Origin: Klebsormidium nitens
Lineage: Eukaryota; Streptophyta; Klebsormidiophyceae; Klebsormidiales; Klebsormidiaceae
Assembly (NCBI GenBank): GCA_000708835.1
Contig: DF236996.1
Coordinates: forward strand, 188,160 to 252,159
DNA length: 64,000 bases
Direction of reading: 5' to 3'
Shown: in pieces, positions 56,401-64,000 of the stretch
How positions within the stretch are numbered: the stretch's first letter is position 1
How the letters are laid out: each line of letters starts with the position of its first letter
Translations under genes and position numbers: made by a program
The notes under the pieces: generated by a model
Told to the model about the DNA's origin: nothing
Database searches by the model: none
Seen by the model: the letters and a program-made list of their open reading frames with translations, nothing else

Positions 56401-59400
56401 TGCACCGCATCAATTGCTGACAACCGGCGACTTGCTACCAATTGAGCACATTGTGTGAAAAGGGATCAGGGAGCTCGTTCTGCGTGTTTGACGAGGTTTA
56501 GACCCGTCTGAATGACGTGAGAAAATCATGCATTGATCCCACTGAAATTGCTTTTTGTTGTTGAACCTTAAGCATTAAGACTTCTTCTCAATCAGCCAGC
56601 ATTTTCTCCTTTCAACTACGCCGCTTCTGAATCAGTCCCACTGCAAAACCCGCCTACACAGGTGGCCTAAACGCGCTCACTCGAGTCGTAAGTAAATTTC
56701 TGCACCTCCACAGGCTGGTCGCTACAGCCGCATTCGACGGGCACGTGCGCGTCTGGGACCGGGACGGCGGAGAGATGCTGCGGCAGATACCGCTGCACAA
56801 GACGCACATAAATGCGCTCGTCTTTGACCACGTGAGCCTCATACTTAAAAGTCCCTTGAAACCCAGCTTTCACTCGTAGGACTTCATGTTCTTCGGCACC
56901 AGTACAGCAGATGCCGCTGCACAAGATGCACATCAAAGCGCTCGTCTTCGATCACATGATCTTTGCAGCTTTATTCAGAGGTTTCCTAAACTCCTGACAA
57001 CCGTCAGTCCTTTAGTATTATGAAGAAAGTGCATTGTCGTTCAATAAGCATCTTCAAACAAAAGCCGAGGAAGCCAGTCCTAGTTCTCCGAGCTGAGATT
57101 TTCATCCTCTTTTGCTGCAGGTCGGCAAGCGTTTATTCACGGGGGACGGCTCCGGTGCCATCACCGAGTGCTCCTGCGACTTCTCCCCGGAAGGGGGGGG
57201 TCTCAAACCCCTGCGCACGTCGACTGAGCTGGGGGGGGAACCGATAACGTGCCTCCGGCTGGCGCCCAGCGGGCGGCGGCTGTTTGCGCTCGCGCGCAGG
57301 AACCGGCTGGTGGGAATAGACTCAAGATTATTCACAGTGGACCGGCGGTACCGCGGTCTCCGGTGCCAGGACCACCCGGTCGCGTTTGATGTCAGCCCCG
57401 ATGGGCGGTTTCTCGTGGCGGGGTCGGAGGACGGGCGGGCGTAAGTCGCCCGTATGCGGTTTCCTATCCAAACTTGTTTTTCTTTTCATTCCTAGAGTGA
57501 TGATATGACTTCTTTGAGTTTGTTAAAGAGGGCGTCAGCGGATGCATCCGCAGAAGCATCTGGTAAGCTTGGAACGCACTGTTCTCTTTGCCACAATTTT
57601 GCTAAGAGTTGGCAGCGACAACCAAAGTGACTTTTCAAAAGTTAAGGACGCCGTGACAGCCACGTGTGTTCCCTTGAAACACAACGCCCACTTAAAGGAA
57701 TTTATAAGATGATTGGCAATCACTTCGAGCTTTTACTTGCACATAGGTTTGCAAGTTGGGGGAGCAGTTGATGTGGCCATCATGGCCATTCGATTTGCCG
57801 CTCTCGATGAGTTCGTCGGGCTTACAGACACTTTCCAACCCGGCAATTTTTCTCCTCTTCAGGTCCCGCACAGTCAGGAAACCTTGCGAGTTTTCTCAGT
57901 ATAATGCCGCTGCCGAGAAGCAGGTTGCCGTTACAAATCATCGTTGGGAAACGATCGCCGTTCAGTCTTCGATTTGATAAGGGGTGACGAAAATATTCCA
58001 TATAAAAGATAATGGAAGACTAATCTGACATCGGCTTGATACTCTTCCTTCCAGGTACATGTGGCAAGTCGACTCCGGCGCGGTGTTCTCCCCCTTCCCT
58101 CCTCTCCCCCGCAGCGAGGCCGTTTACGAATGCGCCTGGAACCCGGTAGAGCACACCGTGGCAATCGCAGCCGTCGGGGTGGGATCCCCCGGGATGATCT
58201 TCTGCCCCGACCCGTCCCTTGTTCAGCAGTTTGACCCTCAGGTGAGGTGGTCCGTTGAGGATTTCGGGGCTTAGCTCCGCTGTTGGTTAGGGCACTGGTC
58301 AGCACTTTAAGACGCTTTCCTGGGTTCCTCATAATAACCGGGCGCAGTCTTCTGTTCGACCCGTCCCTTGTTCAGCAATTTGAACCTCAGGTAAGGTGAT
58401 CCGGTCTGGACCTTCAGATCAAATTTGGCGCTAACGGGCTGGGTTATGGGACGAACCAGCACTTCGGAACGCTCGTATGGAATGTGTCATGAAGAGCGCG
58501 CAGATCTTGTCCCCCGATCCGTCGCTTCATCGTCAGTTTGAGCCTCAGGTGAGGTGGTCGGTTTAGGATAACGGGAGCAAAGTTCGGCGCTCCGGGCTAT
58601 GTCGGGGTACTATACAGCAAGTTTGGGAACGCTCTGGCGGGCTGGAAGAAAACACAGTACCTTTAAAGCAAGCTTCTGCTCACCACAAACCACTTGCTGG
58701 TACTCCCAGATGTTCAGAATCTCTAGAAAGTCTGATTTGATAATTGTTCGATTCGTTCATTTGCAGCGCATCTAGACAAGGCAGAGAAGCAGGGGCCGGA
58801 GCAATACAAAAGCGTCTAACCCGTTTCACCGCAGGACCGTCGCGCATTGCCTGTCCAATCAAACAATTTCCGAGTTACCTTTGCCGCGTTCTTGACAACT
58901 CTTTATGCATCGCTGCGTCGTTTCCTTGAGGTTTCTTCCTCGTACTGGTCGCTAAGTAGACTCCTAACCCGTCCGCAGGGGACGCTTTCCGCTTCGTTCG
59001 ACCCAATCCTGACCGGAACTACGTTCGTCATGTCGCCGGAACACCCGCTGCCCGCTGAGCTGCGGCGCATGCAACGGAGCGGACCGTTGCTTCCGATGGA
59101 CAAATTCACGCCGGAAAAGGTGAGGAAGAACCGCGGTCACAGATCCTTAAATGAGCCGTTAATTGATCTCTCGGCAAGAGATAGCACCGAAAGTATGGCA
59201 GAGGCATGGTCTCTGAGTGGTTATCACCAGAGTTGAGGCTGCTACAAATCTAAACGCGGAAGCGATAGAGTCGAGAGCTCTCGCCGATATCATTGCTTTT
59301 CTGGTGGTTTCGGAAGTATATCGGATATATCCAGCTTCACTTACGTATGGCCAGAAACTGACACAATCTCCTGTAAGGACTTTTTTTCCTTCTTTCTGTT

Positions 59401-61250
59401 CCTTTGTAAAGTTGGCCTCATTGTTGGGCACTATCTTCGTAGGTCATAGAAATGCTGAGCACTCTTCGCGCCGCCGAGACGTGGCCCTTCACTGAACCAG
59501 AGTCTCTCCGCGGAACTTTACTTTCTACTTGCCTCCGTCCTGCGCTTTACTTTTTGCGCAGAATGCTTGCTTTACGTGCGTGCACAGATCAAGGAGATGC
59601 TGAGCACTCTGCGCACCGCCGACACGCGGCGCCTCACCGCGGCCGGGACTCCGCGCGACGCGCGCGCCGGGCCGCCGGAGCAATCGGAGGTCAAGTGGCA
59701 AGCGGGTCTCGAGCTGCGAGAACAACTAGAGCGGGCTGAAAGTTCTGGCCAAGAACGGCTAGAGGTGGCTCGCGCGCAAAATGCGGGGCGGGGATCTATA
59801 GAGCAGCCGGAAAGCGCCGGAGAAGGAAGTTCTGACGGAGGCCGCCGGAAGAGTGAGAGGCAAAAGAATTCGGAAGGGGCGTCGGAAGTCAACGAAAGGA
59901 GTGGGGCACACGAGCAAACTGGCCGAAAAGCGGGTTTGCAAAAACGATGCAGCTGGACCCGTTCCAGCGGCTTGAGGGCTGAGCAGAATCTGCCGGAGAA
60001 GAAGGAAGAGGAAAGCGAAAGGGTGAAGGTAGTTGGGGCTAGTGCCCAGGAAGTAAGGATGGACGTAGGGTTTGCGGAGAGCCCGAAAATTTTGGAGGCA
60101 AAAACGAGTGAAAGAGACTCTGGAGAAGCCCGGGAAGAGGGGTTGCGTAAAGCAAGGAGCCGCAGCAGCGACCGCGCTTCCGTTGCTGATGAAGGGGAAC
60201 GGAACGGAACGGATAACGGGCCCGGCCGCTCGCGTGAAAGCGGAGATGTTGATAGAAAAAACCGTCTGGAGGAGCGGAGAAAAGCCCGGAACAAGTGGAT
60301 GGAGTTCCGCCCGGAGGGGGAGGGCGCCGAGCAGAACCGAACGGAACGCGTAGCAGTCACGTCTGCCCAAAGCAGGGACGAGAGGGAAGTAGGGCCAAGC
60401 GGAAGCACGTACGTCGGTAGCCGAGACGAAGAGCAAACGGCACGGAAAGAGCGGCGGCTGTCAGAGTCGAGGAAGAAAGGGAGAGGAGAGTGGAACGAGC
60501 TGCGGGCGGAAGATGGAACGGCACGGAATCCCAGCCGGGTAGCGACGCTGCGTCGCATAAGCTCGCGGCTGAAGGAAAAGCTTAAGTTGGACTTGAATCA
60601 GATAAATGCGGACAAAGAGAGCCCGGAGGACGGAGACCAGTGTCTTGAACGGGACGGAAAAGCACCGAAAAGAGGAAAGCGGAGGTCAGGAAAAGAACAG
60701 GAAGGAAAAACCGAGCGGGCGGAAAGCAACGGAAACGGCGGGCGGAACGGAGCGGCACAAACAGCAGAAAGGAGTCTGACGGGTCGGCTGGCAAAGGTGC
60801 ACTTCTTGTCGATATTTCTGCCAACTGCTCGAGCGCCATTCCGTCAACAAAAGTGCAAAGATCCTACATTCTGAATTTTATACACGCTGCTCTTCTTCTT
60901 ATGTTTTCATCGTGACCCCTCGATTGCTCGTAGCTGGTGGTCTGATTGAAATTTGTACCGACCATTGACCGGGTTTGAAGCTTCGGGCACTACGAATGAG
61001 CAGCACATGCAAGGCCAGATTGCTTCAATGCCTTTTCTCAGCTCGAAATTCGCTTTCGTGCTGGGAATGCCCCTATGCGGCGGAACGGTTGTTCAACGTT
61101 GCACGGGCGGTAACAGACGCAAAGCGGCCAGGTTTAGCGGCTTGGGCGCACATGACTCCGTCCGCCAATGTTTCCGTGCAGGTACTGGATCCGAGAGAAC
61201 GGATCAAAGCGCGCTTAGAGCGCCAGCGCAGCCGGGGTCCTCTGGCTTAG
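50494..61250 (+). CDS. AHI1: AHI1/Jouberin homologue, ciliary transition-zone WD40 protein
   Basis: Exons: 50494-50679, 51518-51670, 51999-52340, 53254-53441, 54035-54332, 54753-54985, 55581-55705, 56157-56388, 56714-56831, 57121-57440, 58055-58241, 58979-59119, 59588-60796 and 61182-61250 (TAG); 3,801 nt, 1,266 aa. The first exon is least certain; ATG 51512 is the alternative start. Residues about 140-390 match the AHI1 C2-like region (VVRMHCVDRTTGHYLKK, YIMPLQTKPFDLKQ, VAWAYLAPQS). Residues about 467-795 are WD40 repeats in AHI1 order: RIRFSPSGRFLAVVAS, GHQSLAYDLSWTTDDCSILT, CYVYGAAFHPTALAPRLVAT, FDGHVRVWD, HKTHINALVFD, RLFTGDGSGAI, GRFLVAGSEDGRAYMW. In animals AHI1 works at the ciliary transition zone. 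Unlike human AHI1 there is no SH3 domain; instead residues 842-1244 form a very charged Arg/Glu/Ser-rich tail encoded by one 1.2-kb exon. Reading through the donor at 60797 would end at 60874. Confidence 0.9.
52640..53140 (+). repeat. Three ghost copies of AHI1 exon 4 start
   Basis: The acceptor plus exon opening (TTGCAG, then PFDLKQGGRGGIL and later DEEAVR) recurs upstream of the real exon (53254) with boundaries near 53023, 52839 and 52654; periods are 231, 184 and 185 bp. Each unit also repeats the middle part of the exon (GAGGCCGTCCGTTC) and the intron phrase before it. The nearest ghosts are closest in sequence; the farthest has lost its CAG. Confidence 0.93.
53495..53790 (+). repeat. 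Purely intronic 142-bp tandem duplication in AHI1 intron 4
   Basis: The phrase GGCCATACCGTGTCT..TTAGAGGTCTCGT and the downstream CCCCAGTCCTCCGAACCTG, CCTCTTGT occur at 53503-53597 and again at 53649-53740. This shows the same kind of duplication without an exon edge. Confidence 0.88.
55978..56100 (+). repeat. Ghost copy of AHI1 exon 8 start
   Basis: Sequence from about 55980 (CCATCAATGGGCCTTCGACG, then ATTGCTCCATTCTCTCCGCC and CCAGACTGTGGGCTTTTC) mirrors the WD40 exon opening at 56157 (DLSWTTDDCSILTASSDFTAKLWDF) about 170 bp upstream, with several indels. Confidence 0.86.
56895..56965 (+). repeat. Ghost copy of AHI1 exon 9 3' end
   Basis: CAGCAGATGCCGCTGCACAA through CTCGTCTTCGATCACATGA repeats the end of the real exon (QIPLHKTHINALVFDH, donor after 56831) about 125 bp downstream. 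The donor GT is lost in the ghost (CACATGA instead of CACGTGA). Confidence 0.88.
58325..58590 (+). repeat. Two ghost copies of AHI1 exon 11 3' end with donor
   Basis: The exon end (FCPDPSLVQQFDPQ, real donor after 58241) recurs with boundaries at 58390 and 58548, both keeping a usable donor (CAG|GTAAGG and CAG|GTGAGG). Periods are 149 and 158 bp. The following intron phrase GTGGTCCGTTGAGG also recurs in degenerate form. Confidence 0.93.
59435..59535 (+). repeat. Ghost copy of AHI1 exon 13 start
   Basis: GAAATGCTGAGCACTCTTCG and the following CGCCGCCGAGACG..CCTTCACTG at about 59447 copy the real exon opening at 59588 (IKEMLSTLRTADTRRLTAAG), about 141 bp upstream. The acceptor is reduced to TAG. 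Confidence 0.9.
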
Positions 61251-62233
61251 GAGATTTGCTGCCGCTTTGGCGTCCGCCAAGCACAGCGGTCGATTCATCG
61301 GGACCTTTTAGGAGACGCAGACTGCTCAAGTCGGGGTTGAAAGCTTCGGAAGTAGCGGCTGCAAATGTTTAGGCCCAGCTTTGGCCCGAGAGAGGTATGT
61401 CTGTGACGGTGCCCCTATTATGAGCTCCATAATAAATCACGTTTACTAAGTCAGTTCGCAAATGAGGGCAAAAGGGCACGTGCTCTGAGGCCCAGGTCAC
61501 AATATTGGAAGTTTCATAAGTGCATGCAGCCAAGTTGCACCGTCTGGTGGTTTGATGAAACTTGCAAGGAATCTTGCCAGTCCACAACTATAATCGTTTT
61601 AGATCGACTTGAGCTTGATCGAAGACTCTGTCGAAGATCTTCGACGGCCTGCTCAACCAGCTATACTTTTCTTGGTCGCGCCAGGACCGGTGCTTCTGTA
61701 ACAGAGCACGCTTGATGTAGACCGCCGGCGCTAGCTCGGAGGTCGATGTTTGGGTACCGTCACATGCTGACTGAATCATTGAACCTAGTAATCATTCTAG
61801 TGCTACTGTGGACCTAGAGGTGCCGCGACTGAATGGATCATTGAAATTACAATCACGCTCAAATGCCGCCGCTCCGTACTGAGTCTAGGAATGTAATGTC
61901 TGCGCCTGCATGTGTAGTATGTCAACGTCGCGGGACACATGCCTCCTGTTATGTACCAGCCCAAACGCCAAAAGGTGAACTATAATCAGCCAAGTGACCT
62001 TCTACATGAATTTAAGACGTATGTCACGTAGACATGTTGAATCTGGCCGAAATCATCTGGAAACTTAGTTTGCAGACCTTGCGCATGTTTCATATATAGA
62101 CCCCCATGCAATTACGGCGTGCTCGGTGAGCTTATTATTTATATATTAGATGGTGTAGATTGATCGAGCGCGGCGTGTTGTTGTATATATTCCAGAAACT
62201 TAGGATTGGAAAATTCTAGCTTGAAGTAGTGTT
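61251..62233. other. Intergenic 3' of AHI1, AT-rich
   Basis: AHI1 3' flank followed by AT-rich sequence with TATA-like words (for example TTTATATATTAGA near 62138). No gene, RNA or element ends are recognised. Confidence 0.45.
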
Positions 62234-62241
62234 AATCTCTC

Positions 62242-62810
62242 CTCGGGGTGGCCACTCCCAGTTTTAAAACATGGTATCTGCGAACTAAAACAAGTGATTT
62301 GGCTGTTTTGAAATTTTAAACGGTGTTTTAAAACGTTTTAAAACAGTTTTAAAACGTTGCAAATAGCCTGTTTTGTTTGTTTTTCCACGTTTTTATAGTG
62401 GCTATTGACTTTTTACGAGCTCCTATGTAACTGAAAAGCAGAAGTGAGTATGTTCGTATGCCAGAAAGGGCCCTAATATGTTGAAATATGCCACTCGCCC
62501 TGTTTTGAAAGCAGATTTTGGCGTTTTAAAACGTTTTACTGTTTTGTTTGTTTTATAAAACGGGCTATTTCAAGGTTCGCCCAACACGCAGATACATGTT
62601 TTATTATTTTCGCGTTTTAAAACGTTTTGAGACCGTTTTACTTATATGAGGGGGGGGGCAAATTTCAAACGATAAGTGATTTAGAATCTACAGACCAAGG
62701 GCTACACGATGGTATGAAACAAAACGTCGAATTTGTCTGATTTCGATCGTTTTGTCCAAAAGGCAACAAAAAAACACAAATTGTTTTAAAACTGGAGTTG
62801 CCACCCCGAG
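62242..62810. mobile_element. hAT-like MITE, 569 bp, with 8-bp target-site duplication
   Basis: The ends are inverted repeats of about 28 bp. The left begins CTCGGGGTGGCCACTCC and continues into AGTTTTAAAAC; the right end, read in reverse complement, begins CTCGGGGTGGCAACTCC and also continues into AGTTTTAAAAC. The element is flanked by a perfect 8-bp direct repeat, AATCTCTC, at 62234-62241 and 62811-62818. An 8-bp duplication is typical of hAT elements. The interior holds many GTTTTAAAACG subterminal words in both orientations and no transposase ORF, so it is non-autonomous. Confidence 0.88.
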
Positions 62811-62818
62811 AATCTCTC

Positions 62819-64000
62819 TGACTTGAGCTAAGCCGAGCATACTGCTTTCAGCAGGTGGCTCAACAACTAACTCAACAATTGGAAGTCTTCAATCTACTGT
62901 GATCTTTATCGGAAGCCTTTTCGTACTAAGGACCTCGCAACTCGATGATCTATCTTACAGCGGGGCGGTTCTGCTCGGAAACTCGATCGATTGACGGGTT
63001 TGGTTTAGAGTCATGCTACAAAGTTTGACGGCTCTTCTGTTTTGGTTTGTTGGATATTTGCAAAAGAAGAAAAAGAGCCGGCCTGCCCCTATTGCTGTCG
63101 GCAACGACGAGCCGCGAACTCGATATTAGAAAAGTTGGCGGCTACAAGCGATGAATAATAGGTAGGTCTATCAAAGGCTCCTACACTTGAAACCTTCACC
63201 TACCCGAGGCACGTTCAATCAATGGTCCCCCATTGGTCATATAGCTTATGACATAACCGTCTTGTGATATTAAAGGGTCGCGCGAGGCTCACGCGCGGGC
63301 CGCCGCTCTTCGAAACCTACCTATATTGGCTAGCCTCTTCAGCTCCGGCTCCGGAAGAGGAGAGACATACCTAGAGGCTAGAGGGGCCGGACGCCGATTT
63401 CGGCATTGTACGACGTCACGATGCGGCCCTGGCGAACGAGGCGTTTCGGCCTTGTTCGATTGGCGGGCGTTCGACAATAAAACGTACATGATTAAAAAAG
63501 AGAAAAACTCCCATATAAACGTTTCAGACTTATGGCAGACCGGCGCGCAGAGCGGCGCGGTTGCTGGATTCGACATCGAGACGTGTGTGTTATTTTGGCG
63601 TCCGGCTGAGTCAGGAGTTCCGGTTGACGGTCGCCCAATATATGTTAACGTGCAGTTGTGTTGGGCGACCAGCATTTAGTTTTCTACAAAATGTGGTTGG
63701 CAATTATTGGGAGTTTGGTCGCGAGCTAGGCTGCTTCGACAGCTTCGACGTCGAAATTTGTGCATGGAAGGTTACCGACGTCGAAAGTTCGGATCTTCTT
63801 GCCTGCCCGGTTGAGGACGTGTATACCGTACTATCCCCCAGGAAGAGGCTAGCCGCCGGCGCTAGCGCTCCCCTGCCGTCGCCAGACGGCCAGTCCATGT
63901 CCCGGTAGGCGGGCTGGGTACATGCTACCCGTAGCTACCGTATGCTGCATTATGCAGGTCGTCGAACTGCCAACTCGGGGGCTGCCACACAGTGCCAGAC
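62819..64000. other. Terminal region, no recognised gene
   Basis: GC-rich open frames overlap on both strands at 63290-63910. The plus frame ends with VSDLWQTGAQSGAVAGFDIE and a stop at 63679 but has no ATG at its 5' limit. The minus frame of 128 codons starts with ATG at 63675. Neither resembles a known family, and they cannot both be real. A gene starting or ending here may continue beyond the window. Confidence 0.3.

Noticed and set aside
63289-63679. Overlapping ORFs on both strands as genes
   Set aside because: Both follow from GC-rich sequence. The plus frame lacks an ATG and neither has known motifs, so they are left as unrecognised.

Overview
The window is nuclear DNA of an intron-rich photosynthetic eukaryote, most likely a streptophyte green alga or early land plant. 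A Klebsormidium-like alga is my best guess; this is an inference and no database was searched. The support is a chloroplast MGDG synthase, a plant-type core alpha-1,3-fucosyltransferase, a plant-type GH29 alpha-L-fucosidase, and an AHI1/Jouberin homologue. AHI1 is a ciliary transition-zone protein, which suggests a lineage that still makes flagellated cells. There are no operons, and genes are broken by many introns of about 200-2,600 bp. All gene models below were assembled by eye from splice sites, reading phase and family similarity.

Layout. 20-4839 (+): 3' part of a TBC-domain RabGAP. 6323-7041 (-): unrecognised, possibly frameshifted ORF. 9345-18002 (-): MGDG synthase, 8 exons, complete. 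18817-21403 (+): membrane-anchored METTL24/FkbM-like methyltransferase, 2 exons, divergent from MGD. 22545-29890 (-): GH29 alpha-L-fucosidase, 10 exons plus an alternative copy of exon 8. 30607-36680 (+): alpha-1,3-fucosyltransferase, 7 exons, head-to-head with the fucosidase. About 37.69-44.52 kb: a large diverged palindrome with a BTB gene in each arm. The left-arm copy (-) is open. The right-arm copy (+) carries a 10-bp deletion and a premature stop. 46437-49412 (-): a third, different BTB gene. 50494-61250 (+): AHI1/Jouberin homologue, 14 exons. 62242-62810: a hAT-like MITE with an 8-bp target-site duplication. The last 1.2 kb holds nothing recognisable.

The most striking feature is not a gene. 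In five or six unrelated genes (MGDG synthase, fucosyltransferase, AHI1, TBC, methyltransferase, fucosidase) the introns next to exons hold degenerate tandem copies of the exon edge together with its splice site ('ghost exon edges'). There are one to five copies per junction, with periods of mostly about 140-200 bp and a few of 70-100 bp. In one case, fucosidase exon 8, the duplicate is full length, open and of identical phase and length (215 nt), so it looks like a mutually exclusive exon pair. Three of about 45 inferred introns use GC instead of GT donors.

Functional links: the fucosidase and the core fucosyltransferase, which remove and add fucose on glycans, share a 0.7-kb bidirectional upstream region. 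MGDG synthase and the methyltransferase share a 0.8-kb one. The other genes show no clear functional relation to each other.
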